Source: an uncultured Campylobacter sp.
Lineage (GTDB): Bacteria > Campylobacterota > Campylobacteria > Campylobacterales > Campylobacteraceae
Assembly: GCF_938045775.1 (NCBI RefSeq)
Contig: NZ_CALIBH010000048.1
Location: 1-7,943 of the forward strand
DNA length: 7,943 nucleotides
Direction of reading: 5' to 3'
In this document: one piece after another, positions 1 to 7,161 of the stretch
Numbering within the stretch: the first letter of the stretch is position 1
Layout: each line of letters opens with the position of its first letter
Made by a program: the position numbers and the translations under genes
Notes under the pieces: generated by a model
Database searches by the model: none
Told to the model about the DNA's origin: nothing
The model's input: the letters and a program-made list of their open reading frames with translations, nothing else

Positions 1-729
1 ATTTACAAGATCAAAAAGCTCCTCGCTACTGATCTCAAAGCTCGCGTCATTCACCGCGCGATCCACTAAAATATTTACCTCGGCTATGTCTTGAGGAATT
101 TTATAGGCCTTGATCTTATCGTAGCTTCCTTTGGCAAGCGCTATGGCATAGGCTTTTTTAGTGATATTTTCACTATAAACGCCCTTGGTTTTTAAAATTT
201 CATACGCATACGCAGGCTCAGCGTCGAGGCGGTTGAGCTCGTTTTGCAAAAATAGTCCGTTATCTTTAGGAAGTTTATATTTTCGCAGATCCGCCACTTC
301 GCCGTTTTTAACCTTCTCGATAACGCCTATGACCTCTTTTAGATCCTCATTTTTGACATCTATACCGGTGCTATCGTACCACGGAGATAAAATTTTAGTA
401 AGCTCGCTCGGGTCTTTAAAATACTCGGTTTTAAAGTCTTTATTGGTATCAAGACCCAGTAAAACCTCTTTACTCATCGCATCGTATGCACTTAGATCCT
501 TTGCGATCGCCCTTTTTGTGCGGTAAAACGCGAAGCTATGAAAAACGATATGAAAAATCGCCAAAATCATATATAAAATTAACGGCAGTACGATCCACAC
601 TGCAATAGGAAGCGTAAGCGTAAAACCGAAAAGCCCCAGTGTATAACTACTGCTTTGCTGCGTAAAAACTAAAATCGCAACGATTGCGATATAGACGATC
701 GAATATAAAAAGAATTGCTTGGTTTTCAT
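1..729 (-). CDS. Two-helix membrane protein of unknown function, 3' end missing
   Basis: I read 243 codons with no stop from the ATG at 729 to the left edge, so the C-terminus lies outside the window. Two hydrophobic stretches are clear: about residues 6-22, and about 38-63 after a short polar loop (TQQSSS). A soluble, charged region follows from about residue 70 and is probably cytoplasmic, since basic residues (YRTKR) follow the second helix. It contains small repeating helical units with motifs such as AYAYEILK and KKAYAIALAK. The start is supported by AGGAG six bases upstream. The gene begins two bases after the dksA stop, so it is almost certainly translated from the accD-rlmH-dksA transcript. 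The N-terminal two-helix part vaguely resembles LapA-type (DUF1049) proteins, but that is a weak visual impression. I do not recognise the family and assign no function. Confidence 0.85.
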   Translation of the reverse strand, partial: MKTKQFFLYSIVYIAIVAILVFTQQSSSYTLGLFGFTLTLPIAVWIVLPLILYMILAIFHIVFHSFAFYRTKRAIAKDLSAYDAMSKEVLLGLDTNKDFKTEYFKDPSELTKILSPWYDSTGIDVKNEDLKEVIGVIEKVKNGEVADLRKYKLPKDNGLFLQNELNRLDAEPAYAYEILKTKGVYSENITKKAYAIALAKGSYDKIKAYKIPQDIAEVNILVDRAVNDASFEISSEELFDLVN

Positions 730-731
730 AG

Positions 732-1088
732 CTAACTCCTATTTTGCTTTTCCGCCTGTTCCTTGCACGAAATGCACAATCTCGCCTCTGGATTTACCTT
801 AAGACGCTCTAAGCTTATCTGCTCGCCGCAGCTTTCGCAAAGCCCATAAGTGCCGTTTTCGATACGTTTAAGCGCGCTTTCAATCTCTAAAAACGCCTTT
901 TGTTGATTAACATTGAGCGAGTATTCGATGCTTAAATCCGTATTCATGCTCGCTACGTCAAAATCATCCGCGGCTTTATTTTCGCGCAATTCCGAAATTT
1001 CATTTACAGAGCTATTAATATTGGCGATGAGTTGCTCTCTTTTTTCTTCTAAAATTTTCTTGTAAAATTTCAACTCGTTTTTCTTCAT
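732..1088 (-). CDS. dksA: DksA/TraR-family RNA polymerase-binding transcription factor
   Basis: A 118-residue protein of the DksA/TraR family. These proteins enter the RNA polymerase secondary channel and, with ppGpp, reset rRNA and amino-acid promoters when nutrients run short. Residues 1-35 and 50-77 form the two arms of the coiled coil. The tip carries D41, D44 and A46, aligning with the acidic tip residues D71 and D74 and with A76 of E. coli DksA. A C4 zinc finger follows (C84, C87, C105, C108, in CESC and CISC), with a short C-terminal helix. E. coli DksA has 151 residues; the lost length is N-terminal, where the E. coli protein has extra globular-domain sequence. Short forms are usual in Campylobacter. 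The ATG at 1088 is preceded by AAGGGAAG, and the gene starts nine bases after the rlmH stop. A generic zinc-finger TraR-like protein is the only alternative, and the intact tip argues for real DksA activity. Confidence 0.93.
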   Translation of the reverse strand: MKKNELKFYKKILEEKREQLIANINSSVNEISELRENKAADDFDVASMNTDLSIEYSLNVNQQKAFLEIESALKRIENGTYGLCESCGEQISLERLKVNPEARLCISCKEQAEKQNRS

Positions 1089-1097
1089 TACTTCCCT

Positions 1098-1550
1098 TTA
1101 TTTGTGATATGGATGGTTTGCGTTAATGCACAATGCGCGAAAAATTTGCTCAAAGAGCAAAAGTTTAGCGATTTTATGCGCTAACGTAAGCCTGCTAAGA
1201 CTGATTATTTTATCGGCTTTTGCCTTAAAATTTTCACTAAGCCCATAAGCGCCACCGATGAAAAATGACACGCTACTTTTATCCTTTAGCATACTCGCAA
1301 ATTCCATGCTATCTAGCTCCTGTCCGCACTCATCCAAAGCTACGACGTATCCGCTAAGGCGCGGTAGATAAGCTTCATCGTAAGCCATAAGTGCGAGCTC
1401 GCGAGACGCGCTCTGGGCACGAGCGATATTAGCATTAAAAAACGTCTCATCTCGCACCGCGGCAAATTTAGCCGCCATTTTTTTATAATCGCTTATTGCG
1501 CCTGCGAACTCGTCCGTGCCCTTTTGGATGGAATTTACCGTTATCTGCAC
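1098..1550 (-). CDS. rlmH: 23S rRNA (pseudouridine-1915-N3)-methyltransferase RlmH
   Basis: A 150-residue SPOUT-class methyltransferase (YbeA/RlmH family, about 155 residues in E. coli). The family uses S-adenosylmethionine to methylate N3 of pseudouridine 1915 in helix 69 of 23S rRNA, in assembled 70S ribosomes. The knot region is clear: FFIGGAYGL at residues 96-104 is the glycine-rich SAM-binding loop, SLSRLTLAHKIAK at 118-130 is the next conserved block, and the protein ends in NHPYHK, the hallmark C-terminus of the family. The start codon is GTG (1550-1548). It overlaps the accD stop by one base in TAGTG, with GAGGGAAG about nine bases upstream inside accD, so translation is probably coupled to accD. 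The N-terminus MQITVNSIQK fits the first beta strand of the family, supporting this GTG over a later start. Identification is firm; the residue target is inferred from the family. Confidence 0.95.
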   Translation of the reverse strand: MQITVNSIQKGTDEFAGAISDYKKMAAKFAAVRDETFFNANIARAQSASRELALMAYDEAYLPRLSGYVVALDECGQELDSMEFASMLKDKSSVSFFIGGAYGLSENFKAKADKIISLSRLTLAHKIAKLLLFEQIFRALCINANHPYHK

Positions 1551-2449
1551 TACTCTTCGCTTCCCTCTTCGTGCAGCGATTTGTCACTCGTGTCGTCAAT
1601 CTGCACAGCGTTTTTGCTAAGCACATTTATTATATCGCTTAGATACTGCCTCATCTCAGCTCTAGGCACGATCGCGTCTATAAGACCGTGCTCGAGCAGA
1701 AATTCCGATCTTTGAAAGCCCTCCGGCAGATCCGCGCCGATGGTTTGCTTGATGACGCGCTGCCCGGCAAAGCCGATAAGAGCGCCGGGCTCTGCGATGA
1801 TGATATCTCCCAGCCACGCAAATGACGCGCTCACGCCGCCCATCGTAGGATCAGTAAGAACGGAGATGAATGGAATTTTATGCTCGGATAAAATTTTAAG
1901 CGCGGCAGAGGTTTTACTCATCTGCATCAGCGAAAAGGTGCTTTCTTGCATCCTCGCGCCGCCACTTGCGCTTACGATGATTAGCGGCTCGTTTTTATCG
2001 AGGCTACGCTTTACGGCACGCACGATCTTTTCGCCCTCCACGGAGCCCAGGCTTCCGCCCATGAAGTTAAAATCAAACACCACGAGCTGAATTTTTTGGC
2101 TACTTATAGCGCCCTCGCCCGCGATCACCGCGCTAAACCTGCCCGTTTTTTCTTTGCTCTCGGAGATGCGCTTTTTGTAGGATTTTTTATCGACGAATTT
2201 TAGAGGATCTATGGGCTGCAAATTTTTATCGAACTCCACGAAAGAGCCTTCATCGCAGATCAGATCAATGCGAGCCTGCGCACCAAAACGAAGGTGATAG
2301 TTACACTTGGGGCAAACGCTATGATTTTGCTCGACCTCTTTGCTATACATCAGTGCGCCACATCCCGGGCACTTTATCCAGTGCGTAGGAGCTTCGCTCG
2401 GCGCAGGTTGCGTCCTGCGTATTTTTGAAAATAGATCTCCAAAATTCAT
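1550..2449 (-). CDS. accD: Acetyl-CoA carboxylase carboxyltransferase subunit beta
   Basis: Beta subunit of the AccA2-AccD2 carboxyltransferase, which moves CO2 from carboxybiotin on AccB to acetyl-CoA and yields malonyl-CoA, the first committed step of fatty acid synthesis in the cytoplasm. The product has 299 residues (E. coli 304). An N-terminal C4 zinc ribbon uses C27, C30, C46 and C49. The crotonase-like core follows: GGSLGSVEGEK at about 131-141, SGGARMQE at 162-169 (oxyanion-forming glycines), DPTMGGVSASFAWLGD at 200-215 and GFAGQRVI at 226-233. The acidic tail after residue 284 is not conserved in the family and may be dispensable. The ATG at 2449 has AAGGA eight bases upstream and a TATAAT box about 37 bases upstream. 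It is the first gene of the accD-rlmH-dksA-membrane protein operon. The alpha subunit gene accA is not in the window. Confidence 0.97.
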   Translation of the reverse strand: MNFGDLFSKIRRTQPAPSEAPTHWIKCPGCGALMYSKEVEQNHSVCPKCNYHLRFGAQARIDLICDEGSFVEFDKNLQPIDPLKFVDKKSYKKRISESKEKTGRFSAVIAGEGAISSQKIQLVVFDFNFMGGSLGSVEGEKIVRAVKRSLDKNEPLIIVSASGGARMQESTFSLMQMSKTSAALKILSEHKIPFISVLTDPTMGGVSASFAWLGDIIIAEPGALIGFAGQRVIKQTIGADLPEGFQRSEFLLEHGLIDAIVPRAEMRQYLSDIINVLSKNAVQIDDTSDKSLHEEGSEE

Positions 2450-2485
2450 ATGATTTCCTTTAAATTCTATGAAATGAAACTTCTG

Positions 2486-2491
2486 ATTATA
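2486..2491 (-). promoter_or_regulatory. -10 box of the accD operon promoter
   Basis: Read on the minus strand, this is a perfect TATAAT, 36 bases upstream of the accD ATG. Transcription would start near 2479 and leave a leader of about 30 bases containing AAGGA. There is no recognisable TTGACA; the upstream stretch is A/T tracts, as is normal for Campylobacter sigma-70 promoters, which rely on the -10. The same bases read TATAAC on the plus strand (2488-2493), so the box might also serve divergent recO with a leader of about 43 bases. Confidence 0.65.
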
Positions 2492-2542
2492 ACCTAAAAT
2501 TCTTTATTTAAATTTATATGTGAATTTCGCTAAAATAGGAAA

Positions 2543-3157
2543 ATGCAAGGATTTATATTAAAAACGACCAAAGTTAGGGACGAGGACTGTATCGTAGACG
2601 TGCTGAGCGAAAGCGCGCTCGTGCGTGTGTATCGCTTCTACGGCGCGCGCCATTCAAACATCATCCAGGGCTATAAAATCGACTTCGAACTCTCGCAAAA
2701 TCAAAACTTCCTCCCTCGTCTTAGCGGTGTGATGCATCTAGGATACGCGTGGCTCGGAAGCCGCGAGAAGCTGCTATTTTGGCAGCAGTTCATGCGGCTT
2801 TTACACGCGCATCTAAAAGATGCCGAGCATCTGGATAAATTCTATTACGAGCTGCTAAACCACGCTGCTATGCGCTTTGGCAAACAAAATCCGCGTCGCA
2901 TAATCGTAGAAAGCTACGCCGAAATTTTAAAATTTGAGGGGCGCTTGCACGACGAACCATATTGTTTTTTATGCGATGAAGAAATTTTAGAAAATATCGC
3001 GCTATGCCGCGGTTTTTTGCCTGCGCACGAGCATTGCGCACAAAGAGTAGGCTTTGCGCAGGATGAAATTTTAGAATTTTTACAAAGCAAAAAGACACTA
3101 AATTTAAACGACGAAACAGTAGGATATCTTTACGACATTGTAGCAGAGGGATTTTAA
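2543..3157 (+). CDS. recO: DNA repair protein RecO, short epsilonproteobacterial form
   Basis: RecO loads RecA onto SSB-coated single-stranded DNA together with RecR and anneals complementary strands during gap repair. The 204-residue product is shorter than E. coli RecO (242). The N-terminus MQGFILKTTKVRDEDCIVDV is the family signature of the first OB-fold strands, which fixes the start. A helical domain follows (about 75-180). A zinc-site-like cluster lies at C141, C144, then C155, H162, H164 and C165. The usual second CxxC pair is not present; HxxC (162-165) could replace it. AGGA at 2537-2540 is only two bases from the ATG, closer than usual. The gene stands alone on the plus strand, divergent from accD and convergent with the repeat-bearing membrane protein gene. 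From general knowledge, H. pylori relatives use RecOR without RecF; this window cannot test that. Confidence 0.85.
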   Translation: MQGFILKTTKVRDEDCIVDVLSESALVRVYRFYGARHSNIIQGYKIDFELSQNQNFLPRLSGVMHLGYAWLGSREKLLFWQQFMRLLHAHLKDAEHLDKFYYELLNHAAMRFGKQNPRRIIVESYAEILKFEGRLHDEPYCFLCDEEILENIALCRGFLPAHEHCAQRVGFAQDEILEFLQSKKTLNLNDETVGYLYDIVAEGF

Positions 3158-3183
3158 TCTCAAAAAAAAGCAAACTAGTACGG

Positions 3184-3220
3184 AATTTTAAAATACATAA
3201 TCTAATCAAATTTTAAAATT
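3184..3220. terminator. A/T-only inverted repeat between convergent genes
   Basis: AATTTTAAAAT at 3184-3194 can pair with ATTTTAAAATT at 3210-3220, making an 11-pair stem around a 15-base loop. It sits between the recO stop and the end of the convergent membrane protein gene and overlaps that gene's stop codon. The right copy lies within a perfect 14-base palindrome (3208-3221). A/T tracts are on both sides, so it could stop transcription from both directions. It has no G-C pairs, so it would be weak, and such words are common in this genome. This is a tentative call. Confidence 0.25.
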
Positions 3221-4283
3221 TAAATTTTCTAAATTCTATCTTTTCGTTGAAGATCGACATCGTGCGAGCTAGATTGTTTATATCTTTTTGCATCGTCTGC
3301 ATAAAATAATCTCTCAGCTGCAGATATTCCTCTTTATTCGCCATCAAGATATTTAATATCTCGACCTCGGCGTTTTCCTTATAAAGCACAAGCTGATCCT
3401 GAAGACCGAAAAAGCCGAGGCTACCGTTAAGCAGATGCATATAGGCTTTGGTAGTTAAAATGGAGAAACAAAAGGTAAAGATTATCGCCACGCCATTGAT
3501 TGGCTCTCCCGTCGCAAGCCAACCGAGCAAAAACCAAAGAACAAGAAAAACCTTTATATAAATAGGTATTTTTTGTTTCCAGCTCCATCTCCAATCAAAA
3601 CTTAAAGCCATAGCGCCGATTGTATTTATCTCGAACGTTTTACGAATCTTATTTTTATTGTAATATAAAATTTTATCGTTATAAAACACGAAGTACGCGC
3701 CGTCTCTATTCATAAAATTTGTTACGAATATTACCAAGACCAAAGGAAGGAGGCGAAACATTTTAATGTTTATGGGATTTACAATAGTGGCAAATGCAAG
3801 CGCCATTAACAAGCCTACCATAGTAGGAACTATAGAGTATTTCATATAGTCATAATAAGTATGATCTTTTATGATTAGCGGATCTTTGTCGTAATCTCTA
3901 GCTTTGGGATTATGCTGCAAAAAGCCGCTATCATCCGAGATAGAATTTTGCGGCTCTGCGCTGTTTTCACAGACAGAATTCTGATCTGCTTCGGTTTCTA
4001 AATTTAAAGCGCCAGGAGCGAAATTCGGGGTTTCAAAATTTGAAGCTTCGGAATTTGAAGATTTATAATTCAAGAATTTAGAATTTGAGACTTCGGAATT
4101 CGGGGATTCAAAATTCAGGAATTCGGAATTTGAAACTCCAAAATTCGAGACTTCAGAATTTTTGGTTTCAAAATTCGAGGCTTTAGAATTTTCGCCGTTA
4201 GAATTTTGTTCCAAGCCCCGCTTCGGCTCTTGATGCCGCTTTTGCAGTAGCCTTTTTAATTCTTCAAGCCTGCTTTGATCCAT
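3213..4283 (-). CDS. Four-helix membrane protein with pentapeptide-repeat N-terminal region
   Basis: I do not recognise the family of this 356-residue protein. It has three parts. Residues 1-20 are a charged helix (RLEELKRLLQKRHQE). Residues 26-90 are 13 units of a five-residue repeat of the form x-N-F/S-E-x (SNFET, KNSEV, SNSEF, PNSEV), followed by a low-complexity tail with more NS pairs to about 125. Residues 149-280 hold four hydrophobic segments (about 149-168, 175-191, 240-258, 263-279), the first pair and second pair separated by a soluble stretch with FVFYNDKILYYNKNKI. The C-terminus (300-356) is charged and helical. There is no signal peptide, so the repeat region is probably cytoplasmic. 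The ATG at 4283 has GGGGG seven bases upstream and lies 21 bases after the uvrA stop, so it is likely cotranscribed with uvrA. That does not show a repair role. The uninterrupted frame through the repeat argues that the gene is intact. Confidence 0.85.
   Translation of the reverse strand: MDQSRLEELKRLLQKRHQEPKRGLEQNSNGENSKASNFETKNSEVSNFGVSNSEFLNFESPNSEVSNSKFLNYKSSNSEASNFETPNFAPGALNLETEADQNSVCENSAEPQNSISDDSGFLQHNPKARDYDKDPLIIKDHTYYDYMKYSIVPTMVGLLMALAFATIVNPINIKMFRLLPLVLVIFVTNFMNRDGAYFVFYNDKILYYNKNKIRKTFEINTIGAMALSFDWRWSWKQKIPIYIKVFLVLWFLLGWLATGEPINGVAIIFTFCFSILTTKAYMHLLNGSLGFFGLQDQLVLYKENAEVEILNILMANKEEYLQLRDYFMQTMQKDINNLARTMSIFNEKIEFRKFKF
4014..4214 (-). repeat. In-frame tandem repeat, 13 units of 15 bases
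   Basis: Thirteen consecutive 15-base units run from 4020 to 4214. Each has AATT at the same place: 4022, 4037, 4052, 4067, 4082, 4097, 4112, 4127, 4142, 4157, 4172, 4187 and 4202, with no insertion or deletion. On the plus strand a typical unit is aaaattcgagacttc; in the coding direction it reads roughly TCA-AAT-TYY-GAA-GYY. Units differ at several bases, so the array is not a recent perfect slippage product. The first and last units are the most diverged. Many neighbouring units alternate between NF and NS at the centre, hinting at a 30-base higher-order unit. Confidence 0.95.
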
Positions 4284-4304
4284 TCTTGCCCCCGATAAGG
4301 CGCT

Positions 4305-7151
4305 TTAACCTCGCTTATTTTTGCTCGCGCTCTTCATCGCCGCTAGCTCCTGCGCCAAAAATTCCCCCGTGTAGCTACCCGTCTTTTTGAAATCTTTTGC
4401 GAGCTTTTCTGGGGTGCCGCAAGCGACGATCTGTCCGCCGCCCTCGCCGCCCTCGGGCCCCATGTCGATGATATAATCGCAGTTTTTGATGACGTCCAAA
4501 TTGTGCTCGATCACAAAGACGGAATTTCCCAGATCGACCAAATGATGTAACACCGCCACCAAGCGATCTACGTCTGCAAAATGTAGCCCCGTCGTGGGCT
4601 CGTCTAGGATATATAGCGTGTTGCCCGTGTCGGTGCGGCTTAGCTCTTTGGCGAGCTTGACGCGCTGCGCCTCGCCGCCGCTAAGCGTCGTGGCGGGCTG
4701 GCCTAGCGAAACGTAGCCGAGCCCGACGTCTGCGAGCGTCTTTAGCTTTTGATAAATTTTAGGCACGGCTTTGAAAAACTCGAGCGCCTCGTCGATACTC
4801 ATCGCCAAAACGTCGGCTATGCTTTTGTTTTTGTATAAAATTTCAAGCGTCTGCGCGTTGTATCTCGTGCCGTGGCAAACGTCGCAAACGACGCTAATAT
4901 CGGGGAGGAAGTGCATCTCGATCGTGATCTCGCCCTCGCCCGCGCATTTTTCGCAGCGCCCGCCCTTGACGTTGAAGCTGAAGCGGCCGATCTTGTATCC
5001 GCGCAGCTGTGCCTCCTTCGTCGCGGCAAAAAGCGCGCGGATATCGTCCATCACCCCCGTGTAGGTCGCAGGATTGCTGCGCGGAGTGCGTCCGATCGGG
5101 GTTTGATCCAGATAGATCACTTTATCCAGGCTCTCAAGCCCCGAAATTTTAGCGTCCTTTACCGCGTGCACCTTTCTAGCGCGATTTAGCTCCTCAAGCG
5201 CGGTAGGCAGTATGGTTTGTAGCACCAAGGAGCTCTTGCCGCTGCCGCTAACGCCCGTGATGCCGACTAAATTTCGCAGCGGAAATTTTGCGCAAAGGCC
5301 GTGGATGTTATTGATATTTACGTTTTTGATACTTAGCCAAAGCTCCTGCTTGCGGTGCTTTTGGTAGTTTATCTCCTTTTGGTTGTTCAGATACAGCGCG
5401 GTTTGCGTATTGCTTTTAAGCAGATGAGCGACGTCTCCTGCGAATACGACCTCGCCGCCTAGATTGCCCGCCCCAGGGCCGATATCTACGACGAAGTCCG
5501 CCGCCTCGATCGTCTTTTTATCGTGCTCGACGACGATTACGGAATTTCCTTTTTCCTGTAAATTTCGTAGCGTCTTGATGAGCTTTTGCGTATCGCGCTC
5601 GTGAAGCCCGATGCTAGGCTCATCGAGCACATACATCACGCCGCTAAGACCCGAACCGATCTGGCTTGCGATACGGATACGCTGCGCCTCGCCGCCGCTG
5701 ATGGTGCGCGCATCGCGCCCAAGCGTGAGGTATCCAAGCCCAACGTCCTTTAAGAAAAACAGCCTCTCATTGATCTCTTTTAGGATCGGCGCCGCAATCT
5801 GCGCATCCTTTTCGCTTAAATTTGAAAACCGCTTCTCGTCGCTGAAAAATTCCACGCAGTCTGCAATACTCATATTTATCACGTCGCCGATGCCCTTATC
5901 TGCGACCTTTACGGCTAGGCTTTCGGGGCGCAGGCGCAGCCCGCCGCAGTCGGGGCAGATTTTTTCGCTCATATAATCGTCCAGATCGCTTTCGTTTTTG
6001 AGCAGGTCGTAGGCGTATTTGATCGCGCCCTCAAATTTTCGCACGAGCTTATGTTTTTTCCAGTAAAAATCGATCTCTTTGACGCTGCCGTAGAGGATCA
6101 GCTTTTTTTGCTCCTCGCTTAAGCTTGCATACGGTATTTTGACGTTTATGCCGTTTGCTTCGCAAAATCCAAGTAGAAATTTATAATAATAGCTCTTGTT
6201 AAAGCCCGACATCACCTTGATCGCGCCACCCTCGATCGAGGCGTTTTCGTTGATGATCTTGCCCAGATCGAGGCTAAATTTTATCCCCAGCCCGTCGCAG
6301 CTCTCGCACGCGCCCTTTGGAGAGTTGAAGCTAAACGCGAGCGGTTCGAGCGGCTTGAATGAAATTTTACAATCAAAGCACGCCATATGCTCGCTGTAGT
6401 GGATCAGGCTCTGCGCAAGCCCCAGCTCGGCGGCGTTTGCGATCTCAACCTCAAGCTCGCCGAAGCTGAGCTTGAGCGCCTTTTCGACGTCGCTTGCGAT
6501 ACGGATGGAATTTTCCTCGTCGATGATCGTGCGGTCGATGATGACCTTGATCGAGTGCTTTTTCGTCTTGCTTAGCTCTATCTCCTCGTCCAGTCGCACC
6601 AGCACGCCGTCGATCTGGGCGCGCACGTAGCCCTGCTCGCGCAAGCTTTGTAACATATCGGCGAAGCTGCCCTTTTTTTCGCGCACTAAGGGCGCGCCCA
6701 AGATCACCTTCGCGCCGCGCGGCAGCTTCATAATCTCGGCGATGATGTCGCTGGAACTCATCTTTGAGATCGGCTTGCCGCATTTGTGGCAGTGCTGCAC
6801 CCCCACGCGCGCATATAAGAGGCGCAGATAGTCGTAAATTTCGGTGATCGTGCCCACCGTCGAGCGCGGGTTTTTCGACGTCGTTTTTTGATCGATCGCG
6901 ATCGCAGGCGTCAGACCGTCGATCTTATCGACGTCGGGCTTGCCTACGCGGTCTAAAAACTGCCTCGCGTAGCTACTTAGGCTCTCGACGTATCTGCGCT
7001 GCCCCTCGGCATATAGCGTATCAAACGCCAGCGTGCTCTTGCCGCTGCCGCTAAGACCTGTAAAAACGACGAGTTTGTCCTTTGGAATTTGCAAATTTAT
7101 ATTTTTCAGATTGTGCTCGCGCGCGCCCGTGATGGTGATGAGATCGTTCAT
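4305..7151 (-). CDS. uvrA: Excinuclease ABC subunit A (UvrA)
   Basis: UvrA is the damage-sensing ATPase of nucleotide excision repair; the dimer finds bulky or UV lesions and loads UvrB. The 948-residue product matches the usual length (E. coli 940). Counting from the ATG at 7151, it has two ABC modules. The first has Walker A GLSGSGKST at 32-40, signature SGGEAQR at 485-491 and Walker B VLDEPS at 508-513. The second has Walker A GVSGSGKSS at 633-641, signature SGGEAQR at 824-830 and Walker B LYILDEPTTG at 846-855. Zinc modules use C258, C261, C282, C285, and C733, C736, C756, C759; CxxC pairs also occur at 121/124 and 399/402. An in-frame TTG at 7169 would add six residues, but it has no ribosome site and would lie almost at the predicted transcript start, so I chose the ATG. 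A TATAAT box lies upstream, and an unrecognised membrane protein gene follows. Confidence 0.98.
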   Translation of the reverse strand: MNDLITITGAREHNLKNINLQIPKDKLVVFTGLSGSGKSTLAFDTLYAEGQRRYVESLSSYARQFLDRVGKPDVDKIDGLTPAIAIDQKTTSKNPRSTVGTITEIYDYLRLLYARVGVQHCHKCGKPISKMSSSDIIAEIMKLPRGAKVILGAPLVREKKGSFADMLQSLREQGYVRAQIDGVLVRLDEEIELSKTKKHSIKVIIDRTIIDEENSIRIASDVEKALKLSFGELEVEIANAAELGLAQSLIHYSEHMACFDCKISFKPLEPLAFSFNSPKGACESCDGLGIKFSLDLGKIINENASIEGGAIKVMSGFNKSYYYKFLLGFCEANGINVKIPYASLSEEQKKLILYGSVKEIDFYWKKHKLVRKFEGAIKYAYDLLKNESDLDDYMSEKICPDCGGLRLRPESLAVKVADKGIGDVINMSIADCVEFFSDEKRFSNLSEKDAQIAAPILKEINERLFFLKDVGLGYLTLGRDARTISGGEAQRIRIASQIGSGLSGVMYVLDEPSIGLHERDTQKLIKTLRNLQEKGNSVIVVEHDKKTIEAADFVVDIGPGAGNLGGEVVFAGDVAHLLKSNTQTALYLNNQKEINYQKHRKQELWLSIKNVNINNIHGLCAKFPLRNLVGITGVSGSGKSSLVLQTILPTALEELNRARKVHAVKDAKISGLESLDKVIYLDQTPIGRTPRSNPATYTGVMDDIRALFAATKEAQLRGYKIGRFSFNVKGGRCEKCAGEGEITIEMHFLPDISVVCDVCHGTRYNAQTLEILYKNKSIADVLAMSIDEALEFFKAVPKIYQKLKTLADVGLGYVSLGQPATTLSGGEAQRVKLAKELSRTDTGNTLYILDEPTTGLHFADVDRLVAVLHHLVDLGNSVFVIEHNLDVIKNCDYIIDMGPEGGEGGGQIVACGTPEKLAKDFKKTGSYTGEFLAQELAAMKSASKNKRG

Positions 7152-7156
7152 TTTCG

Positions 7157-7161
7157 CCCTT
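7157..7161 (-). promoter_or_regulatory. Ribosome binding site that decides the uvrA start
   Basis: Read on the minus strand, AAGGG lies five bases before the ATG at 7151. The competing in-frame TTG at 7169 lies upstream of this site, so the site cannot serve it. MNDLITITGAREHNLKNI from the ATG also lines up with the start of other UvrA proteins. Confidence 0.8.

Noticed and set aside
185..526. Plus-strand 113-residue open frame
   Set aside because: It is Ser-rich shadow sequence opposite the membrane protein gene at 1-729, whose frame, helices and ribosome site are convincing.
1524..2090. Plus-strand open frames antisense to rlmH and accD
   Set aside because: They lie wholly inside well-identified genes and have no domain or ribosome site.
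2531..2536. TAAAAT as a -10 making recO a leaderless transcript
   Set aside because: The expected start would fall on the ATG itself, but AGGA is present between them, which would be pointless in a leaderless message. Left unassigned.
2868..3209. Minus-strand 113-residue open frame across the recO 3' end
   Set aside because: It is antisense to recO with no recognisable content; recO has a clear family N-terminus.
4020..4214. CRISPR-like or other noncoding repeat array
   Set aside because: Units are 15 bases with no spacers, sit inside an open frame and translate into a regular five-residue peptide repeat.
4771..6783. Several open frames within uvrA on the other strand or in other frames
   Set aside because: uvrA is complete with all motifs; these frames are by-products of its codon bias and show no conserved sequence.
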